A DNA stretch of 64,000 nt, from NCBI GenBank assembly GCA_022747635.1, contig JAKTNV010000061.1:2371501-2435500 (forward strand). Reading direction: 5' to 3'. Shown piece by piece: positions 1-11,142 of this stretch. A model generated the notes under the pieces. That model saw only the letters and a program-made list of their open reading frames with translations, searched no databases and had not been told where the DNA came from. The position numbers and the translations under genes were made by a program. The stretch's first letter is position 1. Each line of letters opens with the position of its first letter. This DNA comes from Hetaerina americana. Its lineage: Eukaryota; Arthropoda; Insecta; Odonata; Calopterygidae.

Positions 1-93
1 ATCCCTTTTCCTTATATCTGTCTCTGTATATATGAGTATTTATTCGCCGTTTGGCGGGATTTCGTGTTTGAATGTATATATATATATATATAG
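1..93 (+). repeat. SINE-A 3' fragment with short TA tail
   Basis: This stretch matches 301-390 almost base for base: TCCCTTTTCCTTATATCTG, then the ATTCGCCGTTTGGCGGGAT block, then GTGTTTGAAT running into TA repeats. It is therefore the 3' end of the same short interspersed element, truncated by the window edge. The tail here is a short TA run at about 74-92. Confidence 0.7.
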
Positions 94-94
94 G

Positions 95-174
95 GAAAGG
101 GATAGGAACACACATAAAGGACGAACACAATAAAGGTGGGGAAGACGGAATCGAACGGATCACAAGAGTAAAAA
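95..174 (-). repeat. SINE-A body, inverted copy (left foldback arm)
   Basis: Read on the minus strand this matches 229-310 with three base differences and one single-base indel. It faces the plus-strand copy head to head, with about 54 bases between (175-228), so a transcript of either strand could fold into a hairpin of roughly 80 bp. The tRNA-like head is absent from this copy. What is seen is the inverted repeat; the hairpin RNA is inference. Confidence 0.75.
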
Positions 175-366
175 GCAACCGCCCGGCAAGTGGAAATATC
201 CGGTGTTCAAGTCCCGGTCAAGGAAATATTTTTACTCTAGTGATCCGTTCGATTCCGCCTTCCCCACCTTTATTGTGTTCGTCCTATATGTGTGTTCCTA
301 TCCCTTTTCCTTATATCTGTTTCTATATAAATGAGTATTTATTCGCCGTTTGGCGGGATTTTGTGT

Positions 367-431
<65 letters not shown>
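175..431 (+). repeat. SINE-A, tRNA-like head, body and (TA)n tail
   Basis: The best copy of this family in the window. A Pol III box-B-like motif, GTTCAAGTCCCGG, lies at 204-216 and is followed by TCAAGGAAATATTTTTACTC, an unrelated body, and a long TA tract. This order (tRNA-like head, body, simple tail) is the hallmark of a SINE. Related sequence recurs at 28640-28697 (body only) and 62290-62480 (minus strand), and the head resembles 51620-51660. The box A is weak and the exact 5' end is not defined. The partner LINE that would mobilise it is not obvious. Confidence 0.65.
369..431. repeat. (TA)n microsatellite, SINE-A tail
   Basis: About 62 bases of uninterrupted TA dinucleotide directly continue the 3' end of the SINE-A copy. 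It appears to be the expanded tail of the retroposon. Confidence 0.9.
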
Positions 432-433
<2 letters not shown>

Positions 434-639
434 GGGCCGACACAATATAACACAAATAGAATAGAATAGCAACATTTAAAAGGACACTCACACGGTAAAT
501 TGTTGTTATATATATTGTATATATATATATATTTATATATTTATTTATTTATTTAGGTATATATATATCCTGCTATTGAATATGTTGAATGTACTCAAGT
601 CTTTCTTTCGTGTAATCAACATTTTTCGATTGCATGATC

Positions 640-770
640 AAACAACAATTTGTGTAGAGGTGGCATAATTGGTATTGTGCATTCATGGTTGGTGGCCGAA
701 CACCCCCTGCCACACGCCCTTGCAGCGGCATGTGGGTTACTGAGTAGATGTAGATATATACCAGCTAGGG
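640..770 (+). mobile_element. LINE-1f truncated 3' end
   Basis: Contains the family 3' signature CCCCCTGCCACACGCCCTTG at about 703-722, then a GGCATGTGGGTTA variant of the second box and a GTAGATGTAGATATA tail. Only the 3' untranslated end is present, as expected for a heavily 5'-truncated LINE insertion. The assignment depends on the longer copies at 41260-41580 and 14405-14955, where the same sequence follows reverse-transcriptase coding remains. Confidence 0.65.
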
Positions 771-2500
771 GTAGAGACCACTGCGAAATATGCCCTCTGA
801 ACTTCTCACATTCATCGAGGGGATGCACAGTTCATTTCTGTATTCAGTCATTCAGTTGCTCACGAAGTTTTTGCAGCAAAAATTTCGAACCTTTCGGATT
901 CAAAGTCAAGATCTTCAAAGATTTCATCTTGGAGCCACAGTAATCCAAATATAACCTGATATTTTATTTCAATAATTCTTCTTCGTTATTTAGCGATTTT
1001 TTGTGCAATAAAATCAGGAGTCTGCTCTTGGGAGCAAACAGTATTCTATATCTTCTTGAATGGGGAGTGCTATGAATTATTGATACTAAACATTACTCCC
1101 CAATTATTGCACTCAATAGCAAATGGATAGTTAAACACCCAGTGTGATGCGCTGAGGAGTGTCCCATCCAATTTTTCCATCATTTTCGCGAGGCCTTTTC
1201 CCTTATTCACAAGCGTTGATAACTCGAACGCCTCCCTTCTCTCTAAAAGTTTGATACAAAACCTTATTCATTATATTGGTGCTGTGGCATTTTGTTCCGA
1301 GTACACATATATTAATTAATATGAGAGACAGATCATGGCTTATTACAGGAAGTGTATATTTAGCGAGGAGACTTCACAAACTTCGCTTCCATAAGATTCA
1401 TTTAATTTCTCGATATTAACTCGGGTGTCACATATCTCGCGAAATTTGAATACGGTACAACCACAGGATCTCACCAGAATCGTTACGGCTTTACATGAGA
1501 TGACGTACGTGGGATGGGGCAAGGGGGGGTGGGATAGCGGGAGAGGATTGGCGAGCTATAATGAAGGGGGAGGAGGAAAAACCCACCCTCCTTCTCTCTT
1601 TCCTCCCTCCCCCCACATTCAATGAGGTAACAGTCGACTCATTTGAGGGATGGAGAGACGTAATTTGTTGGTGGGTACGTGATTCCATTATTTCGTGAGG
1701 CTTCGAGCGGGCCAATGTGTGTGGAGTGAGGAGGTGAAGTTTTGGGGGAGGGGGTGGAAGTAAGGAGGAAGCGTAGGACAGAACGCATGTTTAATCCGTT
1801 GCTCACTTCTTTTCCCTCGTGTCGGGAGGCGATAGACACCCGACACGGAGAAGATTCCGCCCCTTGGGAGCAGACGAAATGGCCCGGGAAGGCAAGAGTG
1901 TTGTGCCCTTTGGGGGGGTGGGTGGTAAGGGAGTCGGCATTGACCATGGTGAAATCGTGGTAAGGGAATGATGGAATGTACCGGGTGTATTTTCATTTGG
2001 TTCGGGAATAATTTGAACCTAATGTCTCTAAACTTACCTTAATGTGTCACGGAATGTAGTGGGATTTGAAACGAAGACGTGGAAATAGGGCCTAACGAAA
2101 GACTCTTCCGCTTGGGAGGGAGAAGGGACCAAGTGTGAGGCCGAATGCAATTTTGATCTAAAAATCCAATTTTTATGAATTTAGTGGAATCTAAAATTGT
2201 CGACACATGAGATAATTTTGGTAATTTCGAAAAATGGGGGCATAAGTGGGGACATAGGAGGAAGAATTCATGTCATTTAGCATCAGACATTGGAGATATA
2301 ATTAGGCCACCTAATTATATTGTCAGAGTCGACAATTGTAACAAAATTAGAGATTTAGACTGTCGAACTGATAGATTCAAGCATTCGTTTTTCCTGCACA
2401 TTTGTCGTGACGGCAATAAAAGGGGGAGCACATAAGAGAATAATAGTTACGTACTGTCGAAAATATGGGTATACAGGAATAAATTCCCACTAAAAAATAC
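770..2500. other. no gene seen; purine-rich block 1500-1980
   Basis: No coding feature or recognisable repeat could be supported. Between about 1500 and 1980 the plus strand is G- and purine-rich (runs such as AAGGGGGAGGAGGAAAAA), which gives short chance open frames on both strands. The rest is ordinary AT-rich sequence. Confidence 0.5.
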
Positions 2501-2575
2501 TCTCCAAGTCTGGCGTCCTAACGCCCCCCGCCGTACGCCCTTGTGCCGGGTGGGGTGTAGGTGAATGTATATTAA
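2500..2575 (+). mobile_element. LINE-1f truncated 3' end
   Basis: Carries a variant of the family signature (CCCCCCGCCGTACGCCCTTG) followed by GGGTGGGGTGTAGGTGAATG. It is short and diverged, and was recognised only by comparison with better copies. Confidence 0.5.
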
Positions 2576-2764
2576 GTCTTTTTTATTTGTGAATTGCCCG
2601 TCCGGAATGAATAGAATACGAAACGGTAATAAGTGTCATAATTGCATGTATGCCTGTCCTCTTTTATCGTATTTTCTTGTCCTCTTTGTGTAGGCATAGG
2701 AATAGCTGATAACCATGCAATACTCGAAATACAGACTGTATACCTGTACATAGGCATGTTTCAT

Positions 2765-2940
2765 GATGGGTGTTCGGTCACCCCCTTTCCACGCGGTTTT
2801 TGGTGGATCGCGGGGTACCAGGTGCATGAGGAAATGGAGGGAATATATGTAGAATGGCTGATGAGCTACCACCCCCTGCCATACGCCCTTGCGACGGCTT
2901 GCGGGGTATTATTTAGATGCAGATGTAGAATAAGGGTCGA
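2765..2940 (+). mobile_element. two adjacent LINE-1f 3' ends
   Basis: A first signature-like block (GGTCACCCCCTTTCCACGCG to GCGGGGTA, about 2775-2817) is followed within 50 bases by a second, cleaner one (CACCCCCTGCCATACGCCCT to GCTTGCGGGGTATTA, about 2869-2910) and an AGATGCAGATGTAGA tail. Both are on the plus strand, so this is either two successive insertions or a duplicated tail. Confidence 0.6.
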
Positions 2941-3054
2941 GGTGAGAACATAGATTTAAATTCAAAACGGGCGGTCCAGAGTTTAGCTTAACATCCGAGG
3001 CATGGAACATTGTAATTAGAAAAGTGCACGTAAAACATAAATCTAAAGGCCAAA

Positions 3055-3528
3055 ATGCTAAACAAAAGAATAAATAAATTAAAAATTGTCGTTGAGGTGT
3101 TATTCAGGGACATAGATGAATGGCCATCAAACCTTCCTTCCCCCGTCGAGGGAGTGCTGTCGAAAAACAGTACCCTCATATACAGTACATTTCCTCAAAT
3201 ATATTTACATATTTGTGCATTTGAGAAAGCTTATTCCTATTTACTTATTTCTTCTATAAATTCCTGTTCTCGCATACTTCCTTTTATCTCTGTCAAATTA
3301 ACTCATTGTTTGTTGACTGTTCCTGTCTCTGAGGATTTCAATATTCCTCATCTTGAGAATATCTTATATCAAATTCTCCCACGACTTTCTAGGTCTAACC
3401 CTTTCTCTCTCAAGCCACTCAACCTTAATTCAAATATTTTTCCCGCAATTCGACTGTCTTTCACACTTAAATTGTATTTTCGCCCTTTACAAATTAAAAG
3501 GGTTTATGAAAAAATAAAAGACACCTAA
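3055..3528 (+). CDS. unrecognised 157-residue open frame, doubtful
   Basis: An ATG-started frame of 157 codons, long for AT-rich DNA with this stop-codon density. The product would be rich in Leu, Ser, Ile and Pro and shows no motif, signal peptide or repeat that I recognise. There is no supporting splice context, no promoter, and neighbouring features are repeat fragments. It may be chance or the remains of an unidentified element. No function is proposed. Confidence 0.15.
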   Translation: MLNKRINKLKIVVEVLFRDIDEWPSNLPSPVEGVLSKNSTLIYSTFPQIYLHICAFEKAYSYLLISSINSCSRILPFISVKLTHCLLTVPVSEDFNIPHLENILYQILPRLSRSNPFSLKPLNLNSNIFPAIRLSFTLKLYFRPLQIKRVYEKIKDT

Positions 3529-4054
3529 AATTGAACACCAGTCACTAACGCATCGGGTCTTGCATAGGAAAAACACGAACCTAGTGACTGCGGTGCGGTC
3601 TTTGGACGCTATATTTGTAAAACGCACCGTCATACATATTGTGGCGATTGCCAATCGAATCTACCATTTCTCATTAATTAATCCTATAACATTGGCAGTT
3701 TGACTCATCAGGATAAATTAAGAGAGATGGCATCATCTGCAGGTCCATAGTGCTAGTTCTCACTTCTTATTATACATACCATATCATAGCAAAAATACGT
3801 GAAGGCTCATAATATCTTAATTCAAAAAGCACTATGCAGCATTTCACTTCGGAAAAACCGTTATTTTATACTGCTGATAGGCATGCATGTACGAAATTGC
3901 TATGTGCAAATATATGTTCATGTTACAAAGGCGAATATTTATGCAAAACAGACTAGTGAATAAAAATTTATCGCAATGCATCCTGGCTGCAGTTTGAAGG
4001 ATATTGTGAAAATGTATCATGGAGTTTTTTTTTTAAATTTTGGATTGTAAAACT

Positions 4055-4400
4055 ACCTCAAGACTTTTATTTATTTATTTTATTTATTCACACAATTACG
4101 TTGCAATTAGGCGAAATTCCTGGTGGCAACGGTCAAGTTAGGTCAAAGATTACAACGAAAATTAAATACGAACGCATATAAAAACAGATAAGAGACAAAA
4201 TATTTTTACATACAATCACACTTCCTCATCACATACAAACAAACTTCCACATCACATACAAAATGCCGTCCACATCACATACAAACAATATTTTCACAAC
4301 TACAATGAAGTTTATTACACTTGAGCGAACAATAGTGAAAAGACTCCAGGTCACTGAACATCTATGACGAAAAAGTAAATGGTCAACAAATTTGCTGCAG
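4055..4400 (-). mobile_element. probable retroposon 3' end with (AATAAA)n tail
   Basis: On the minus strand this block ends in GTGTGAATAAATAAAATAAA, the kind of A/T-rich tail left by a poly(A)-type retroposon. Upstream of the tail is a three-fold imperfect repeat of CATCACATACAAA, at about 4225-4290. No coding remains were identified, so LINE and SINE cannot be told apart. Confidence 0.35.
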
Positions 4401-5290
4401 AATATAGAATGGAAAACAAAGGAGGCACAAATACTAAGAGGGTGGGATTTGCGTGCGACATAAATTAAGTAGCCGAAAGCACCGTATTAGCAGGTCGGGC
4501 AATAGGTAATGGAAAAATTTCAAAAGTTATATGTCCGAAAGATAATCTTATTTGTTATTCTGTCCTCCATAACGCTCTATCACAATCCAAAAAAGGTGAA
4601 AAACGAATATTACTAAAGCGTATCACCCACTAACATAAATATTCATTCCCCTTATGATTGCTGTCACAAATTCCTATTGACCAACGTCTCTTAAAAGAAA
4701 TGTGCGTTGGTGCAGATGGGATGAATTTAAATTTAGTTTCAAAGAAGTTGCCCGACCATCGAATGTATCGATAGGTATTCTAGGGAGAGTTATGCCAATT
4801 TGCTACGCAATTACGAAAAATATTTATAGTTTCTCCTGATTTACTATGGCATAAAAAAATTTATTTAGACAATTTACATCATTTTTTATAACTTTAGTGC
4901 CGTTTTGATGGTTATACAGGAAATTAGTTTCGATTGATTTATCTATATAAATCTATGATTTATTGTGATCTATTTATCACAATAAAGTGTCTTTTCCTGT
5001 ATTTGTATTGAACTCAGACTGTCATTAATATTATTGACGCAAGCTAAATATAAGAAAAAGACTATCCACTGTACCTATTTTCGTACAAGTGGTGTCACCC
5101 AATTTGCGTATCAATTTAATTCTCCTAAAATTTCAATTCATGTAGAAAAAGGATTCCTTATTGTAATTAGTATTCTACTGATTAAGGTGGGTTTTGGATG
5201 GAAACAACCTATACAATTGGCCAATAATATAGTACATTTGATTACTTCTCCTAACAGGAAACAATCTGACCTCGGACACTTCAGTTAGTT
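4400..5290. other. no gene or repeat recognised
   Basis: AT-rich sequence with only short chance open frames. Confidence 0.5.
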
Positions 5291-6340
5291 AATTTTAAAT
5301 TCTATAAGCTTCTTTCCTCTCTCCATTTATTCTACCATGCCTATTCCTTCCCCTTCATCATTTGCCTACGTTTTCCCCACTCCAGAGTCTTCAAAATTCC
5401 ACTCCCAGTCAAATTGCTCTGAATCCATCTTCTCAACCTTCTTTGGATTTCTCCCAACAATATTCTCTCCTCCCCTACCATTCCTTTCACTTCCTCGTTT
5501 GTTTTCCTTTCTGTCCATTTCACCTTCTCAATCCTTTTCTACACCCACATTTCAAAAGCCTCCAATCTATGTCTAATATCTTTCTATAAATGAACATGTT
5601 TCCGCGCATTGTAAAGCCACGCTCCATATTAAAGTTTTACAAGCCTTTTCACAACATCTGTATCAACGTTCCTGTCAGCAATTCCCTTCTCTAGAAATTT
5701 TCTCTGCTAAACGCAATCTCCTTCTCCTTATGTCAGCACTACTCTGGTAATCTTCTACAAAAAAATTTCCGAGAAATGTCAATTGTTCCATCGACTCTAG
5801 CTTTTGCCCTCCTATTTTATTATTTGACTTAGCCTTTCTCTTTCTCGAAAACCGCATAATCTTTGTTTTTTTTCATTTATTCTCATTCCATGCTAATCTT
5901 ACTGGATTCCCAGTGCGCTCAGTATTGTTTGCAATCCTTTGGCTGACTGACAAACTAAAGCTTGATCATCTAGAAACCTGATTTTATGAATTCCCCACTG
6001 ACTATCCACAGTTCTTCCCACGCCTCTTCTACAATTTCCACCGCATATACCTTGAACAGCGCAGGTGATAATGGGCACTCCTGTGTTAAATATTTTCCTA
6101 ACCCTGCTCATTTCGATCCTCTACCCACCACTGGCACCTGAACCGTCTGAGACACATATGTCACAGAAAAACTCCTGTCCCTGCAATCTGCTCCTATTTT
6201 TTGCAATACCGTCTTTACTTTTTCCCAATTCACTCTTTTAAACGCCTTTTTTTAAAATCCACGAAACATACGAATACATCCTGATTGTATTCTATATTCC
6301 TCTCGATTAAAGACATCATTGATGCTGTGTCATGACACTG
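5290..6340 (-). pseudogene. RTE-like LINE reverse transcriptase, C-terminal half, degenerate
   Basis: Conceptual translation on the minus strand, with frame changes, follows the RTE-type reverse-transcriptase order. About 6320-6250 gives FVCFVDFKKAFKRVNW (palm A, normally FVDFEKAFDRV). About 6030-5900 gives FLDDQALVCQSAKGLQTIL, where palm C F-A-D-D has become F-L-D-D. KSNNKIGGQKLESMEQLTFL is at about 5830-5770, LIWSVALQCAETC near 5630, and NEEVKGMVGEERILLGEI near 5500. The last two belong to the conserved region after the RT fingers and palm. The frame is broken by stops and shifts and the endonuclease end is absent. Family knowledge: RTE elements encode an AP-endonuclease plus RT. This copy cannot be active. 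Confidence 0.8.
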
Positions 6341-6880
6341 CCTCTCCCCTTCCTGAACCAAAATTGATCATCCCCTTTGTATGCAATTGCCATGCTCTGA
6401 TTTGGACTGGTGTGTATGTAGATATAGATCTAGAAAAACCAGAAGCTTACATGCTGATACCAAACATGATAAAAGTTAAATTACATCTTAGTTACGCACA
6501 ACATTCTAGGCACCGTCGAGATCATGAATAAGATGAACTGATCAACCAGCTTGGCCCGAAATACGTGAAAAACATTTTAAAATGAGTAACCCCCACAAGA
6601 AACTGCAAGCGAGTAAATATTTAGGCACCGCCTGATCTTCTTTCTGAGAACAATACTGCTTATGTAATTGAAAGGCGTTTTTTCTAGGATCCGAGCGAAT
6701 ATTTTATCACATTTGGTGTTAAATCGTAGTGTGGCCGAAGTATAATCTTACTTATTCCGGTATTACACGGGCTCTAGAAGCTCACTGCCCAATTCCATGG
6801 CGTCAGCATGGAATTTGATAGTATTTATACTTCCTGAGGTTGTCTAAATGAAAGAAACATGACAAAGTTGGCGATGCGAG
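6340..6880. other. no gene or repeat recognised
   Basis: The RTE copy may extend a little further upstream into this region but could not be followed. The rest shows no supported feature. Confidence 0.4.
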
Positions 6881-8160
6881 CAGTTCACTTTGCGCGCTGC
6901 AGGACCACGACACGCCGTCGTCGAGTTCTCACGTACATTTGGAATTTGGGATCACACGGGAAGAAACACTCTTACGAGACTCTTAACCGTTTCTTCTTCC
7001 CAAAAGAATCCCTCGCTAACCCCTCCTCCACCCATCTTCGACCCCCCAACTAAACCACTTCCCCGCCTTGTTTGCTCCAACCCCTACTCCGACTCCCCAC
7101 CCACCCAAACGCGCCTAATGGACCCAAATCATCATCTCAGCACCACAAGCGCAGCCGTAACAGCTCTCTTCGGCACCGAATCGCGAACGAGTCGTGATTG
7201 GAAAGAAATAAACTCCCACTCTCCGTCTCTCTTCGGAAAGGTATCGTATGGAGAGCGTTGCCCGGACGACACAGTCGAGAGGGCCGCCTATTACGCGAAC
7301 GAGTTCTTCCTTTTCCCACCCCGAGAGACCCTTTTCCCCTCACCCCCTTGACAATCGCCTCCAAAACACCCACATTAAGTGGTTCCCAGGGTTTAGGAAA
7401 TGGTGGATGAGTAGGGCACTCCTCGTCCCTCGCACACTTTTTCCGCGTCCCTCGTCACGGGATCGCAGGTGGGAAATTGTTCGGTTGTCTGTTTGACCGC
7501 GGGGTTAATCAAAGCAATTTTCCGTCTCTCCGGAGTCAGTTTTCTCCCCTTCGCTCCTCCATGGAGAAGGGGATGCTGGGAAACGACCATTTGGGATAAC
7601 AATGGGGGAGAAGCGAGAGGCGATGGATGGAGCGCGTTCGCTCTTCCGAAAACGTCCACTTCCCCCCCTCCCCCCAAAGGAACGAACGGCATTGGCAGTT
7701 ATGGGGTTGCTAAAGGGAGGTGGAGGTGGGTTGGTGTGGGAGACGTTGGGGGGAGGGTGGCAGCCGTTTTTATTGGTCTATTGTCTCGAGAATTCCGTGC
7801 CCCAACAAGCTGCGCGTGTGGACTCGCGTATCGGGGAGGGCGTGCGTGGAAAAACTGCGCGACCGCTTGCCCGCCGATGCAACTCTAAGTCTGCGTGTGG
7901 ATCGTTTTGGGGGGGATGGGATGGTTGAAGGGGGGCGAGGGAGAGAGGGCAAATGATAGCGCTCCGAGCCCTCTTCCGATCGATTCCTCTGTTTCCCTTC
8001 CTCGTTTATCCCCCTTCCTTCTCCTCACCCCTTCCCTCCGCCCACAAAAGCGTAGGATTTTAACCCTTCGCACGACCAAGCGCCACGTTAGAGGGAGGGG
8101 ATGAGGGCAGCGTTCCGAGTGGTCAGGGAATGGGGAGGGGGGGACGTAGTTGCGGCCGAT
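6880..8160. other. GC-rich, purine/pyrimidine-skewed block
   Basis: GC content rises sharply against the AT-rich surroundings. The left half is C/T-rich on the plus strand (CCCCTCCTCCACCCATC near 7020), and the right half alternates G-rich and C/T-rich runs (GGAGGGGGGGACG near 8134). Many overlapping open frames appear on both strands, which is expected from low stop-codon density rather than from coding. CpG dinucleotides are present. It could be a promoter or CpG-rich region, an exon-bearing segment or a degraded GC-rich repeat. No specific gene could be identified. Confidence 0.5.
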
Positions 8161-9640
8161 CTACGGCATGTCAACACGGTGTCGACTCTAATAGACGAAA
8201 TTGCTGGGTGATTCAGAGTCTTTTGTCTAGGATAAACCTTGAGAGACCACTGGTTGTTTTCGGTCCACGTGAAACGAGGCTGGGAAAAAATAAAATGCGG
8301 CTTCGCCTGCAGACGTGTTCTCGAGTCCTGAGTCCTTTTTTTCCAAAGGCGTTTTTTGTTCGTGGGCCTGAGAAAACGACGCGCACCTCAATTGCTTTCT
8401 ATTCATATGAATGTATGAGTAATTTAGTGATTTCCTGGCTCGCTGGCGGCTTCGGTCACCAAACTTGGCATCATTAGAAGATACAGTTGTGGTGGTCCAT
8501 TGTGGCAGTGACCAAATTCCACTTTCTGAGGGCAGTTTATGATTCCGGCTGGAGTTGTTCACCAATTTAACGATACTCATTTTGAACAAAAATAATTAAT
8601 TTTGTTAAATATTTATTAAATAAACTCACAATGATAGCAATTGTCATTGGCTTATTCCACAAGTCCATGGGCAAGAGTGGAGAATTACTTCTTAAATATT
8701 TTAATAATTTACTGGAGAGATCAGTTTGCTTGCACCCTAAACCTTCTATGATCACCATTTGTTATGGTATTAAACAATGTTGAAATGATTCCATTTAAAA
8801 TTTATTAAGCAGTAGGTTTTTATAATACTATATAGTTGGTTCACGAAGACGTTTCGAATCACTATGGCATGATCAATCCACAAATTCACGTGATATAAAG
8901 TCCAGGTATTTGAATATTTAGTAGCTATATCTCCATAGTGAATAAATCAAATTTGATAGAATAAACGATGACTGCAATTGTTTTTTTGTGATGTAGGTCA
9001 TAATATTTTTGCGGGGTCCTATCTTATAAGAAAACCTGTATTTTACCGTTAGCTTCCGGTTACTATGCTATCATTAACTTTGAAATCAGTAAATAAATAA
9101 CACGGATAACAGAGTTTCAAAATTTCAACGAAATCGGTCATTAATTTTGTAGTTATGGAAATTTTCTTAAGGACGAATGTTTAATATAAATCAATCTTGC
9201 TTGTAATACAATAATTTCTAATTCATATATCATGAAAGTATTTAGATCAATTAGCATTAAATAACATACGAGTACACCTACTATCGATTATGTAACGGAA
9301 ATAAACTAATTGGTGAAAATATAGTATGACGTCAGAGAGAATTCGAAATACAATACTCCGAACTAATCGCTCAATTCATAATGAAAATATAGTATCTTAT
9401 ACTTAGTGCAATTAGATTATTTGCATGGATACGCACGGGGTGGTTTCTCCTCTACCTGTGATTCATTATAAATTTCTAATATACGCCCAGCTCCTTCGTA
9501 GCTATGGGTGAACGAAGTTATCACCGGGGTATAAGCAAACCTCCCGTCAATATCCGAGCCCTTCACTCTCCCGAAGTGGGGATGTGGAGGCAAATCCGAG
9601 AGATTCATCGAAGACAGAAAGTGTAGCGATGAGATGATAG
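8160..9640. other. no gene or repeat recognised
   Basis: AT-rich sequence without a supported feature. Open frames are short and overlapping. Confidence 0.5.
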
Positions 9641-10340
9641 CCGAGAGCAAGAGATCTGAGGGCAGGCAAGGCAGGCGGGAAATTGAAGATTTTTGGAAGT
9701 CCTCCCTCCTCCCAAATCCCTTAAGTTTTTTGCATTGACATTAAAAAGGGCACGAGGCGAATCTAAATGGCCACGACGGGAAGTGAGGCATAAAGGGAGG
9801 TGGGGCGGAGGAGAGATGGAGGGAATGGATCCGATGGAAGAAATATATCGGTACCCACCCGTGGAGTGGGCAAATGCGGGAGAGGCTGTTGAACTCTTAT
9901 TTAAGACATTCCGACGGCCCCGCACGAGCGCCTCCTTTTGGGAGTATTGACAAAAAATAAGAAATGAGGGGGGAAGGGCGCACGCTCAAATGGCGACGGG
10001 GCAACCATCATCTCTCTTCTTTTTCACCCTCCCAACCCCCCTCCCCCCACACAAATCCCCGGGGATGGTTTGGTAGGGAGAGATATCCGGTGCGGTGGGA
10101 GCACGCGCTGCTGTGGCTTTTGCAGATGGACCACGGGGGGAGAATTAGCCGGGGGCGGTCTCCCGCTTCGCTATAACTCGCGTCGCCCGGGGCGAGCCAA
10201 CTGCCCGACGGGGCGAGGAGGGGGGATTTAGGGAGAGGGCGGTTGTTGCGGGGAGAGTTCGGGTGATCAATTTCGTCGGGGATGATCGGGAGGGAGGGTG
10301 TGGTAGGGGATTCCGGGGGGAGAAGGAGGGAAAGCCGTTG
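9640..10340. other. GC-rich, purine-rich block
   Basis: The plus strand is strongly purine-rich (GGGAGGTGGGGCGGAGGAG near 9797; G-rich runs near 10205-10330) with scattered CpG. It has the same character as the blocks at 6.9, 13.3, 26.1, 33.8, 39.6, 49.7, 54.9 and 62.6 kb. No gene model could be supported. Confidence 0.5.
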
Positions 10341-10734
10341 GACGAAGATACCTCAGTGATTTATGAAAGTTCTCGGGGCCTCGTTTACGCTGTTGTCTTA
10401 TCCTTTCTCCGTAGTTGAATGCGTCAATAGGCGTGTTGGTTCTCACAACGAGCGCATTTCTATAATTCCGATGGACCAGTAGGTTTCTGAAGCGCCGTAT
10501 CTTATTATCTATCTCGTTCCTAGATATTTAAAATTTTCAGCTCCCCATGTCTCGGAAGAGTCCGCGTTCGCATCACATTCATCAAATTTACCCGAAAAAA
10601 TGTATGCCTATCAGCTCATTTACGCGGTAGCATCTCCAAGTCTAGACGAGATGCAATGAAAATTAACTGAAGAGGATAACTTAATTTAACTCGTAAATTC
10701 CGTTCCCCCATCACATTTATCAAGCTGAAGGGTA

Positions 10735-10975
10735 GGCAGGGGTAGAGCTCATCTAATTTTCAGTCCAAAGGTATGTGTAGATCACACATCAACGTACGGA
10801 GGCCAATCCCTACCCCTGTGCCGCCTGTGATTTCCGAGAAAGCTCTGGTACTCGAAAAATCACACAGCTTGGATGGAGCTGAGGGTGTCCGTCACCCGGA
10901 ATAGAACCCTGCCCCTCCGGTTAGTCGATCCAGCAATCTACCCAATGGACTATAATGTCCCTATAAATGACGTTA
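10735..10975 (-). repeat. SINE-D, tRNA-like head
   Basis: On the minus strand a box-A-like TGGGTAGATTGCTGG (10944-10930) is followed by a box-B-like GCAGGGTTCTATTCC (10911-10897), at spacing compatible with a tRNA. The body then reads CACCCTCAGCTCCATCCAAG and TGTGTGATTTTTCGAG. The same body follows a tRNA-like box B at 21989-22060, so the two loci are copies of one family. The tail boundary toward 10735 is uncertain. Confidence 0.65.
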
Positions 10976-11142
10976 TGTTAGCATTCTTAAAACGATCGAA
11001 AAATGTCGTAAGCTGTAGATAATTCACGAAAAGATTGAAATGAGCTTTGTTTATTCCTCGCCAAGATGTTTATTCTCATTCCCGAAAGGGGGTTCAGCAG
11101 TTCTGTTTTATTTCCAGATATTGGTTAATATGTTGAAATCCA

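Noticed and set aside
72..464. 130-codon frame containing Tyr-Ile repeats
   Set aside because: It reads through the foldback and the TA microsatellite. The Tyr-Ile repeat is the translation of TA repeats.
3055..3528. 157-codon ATG frame as a definite gene
   Set aside because: Length alone is suggestive but no motif, homologue or gene context is recognisable. Kept only as a doubtful entry.
4221..4290. CRISPR-like three-unit CATCACATACAAA repeat
   Set aside because: Only three short, imperfect, nearly adjacent units in an animal genome. Best seen as a simple tandem repeat in a retroposon end.
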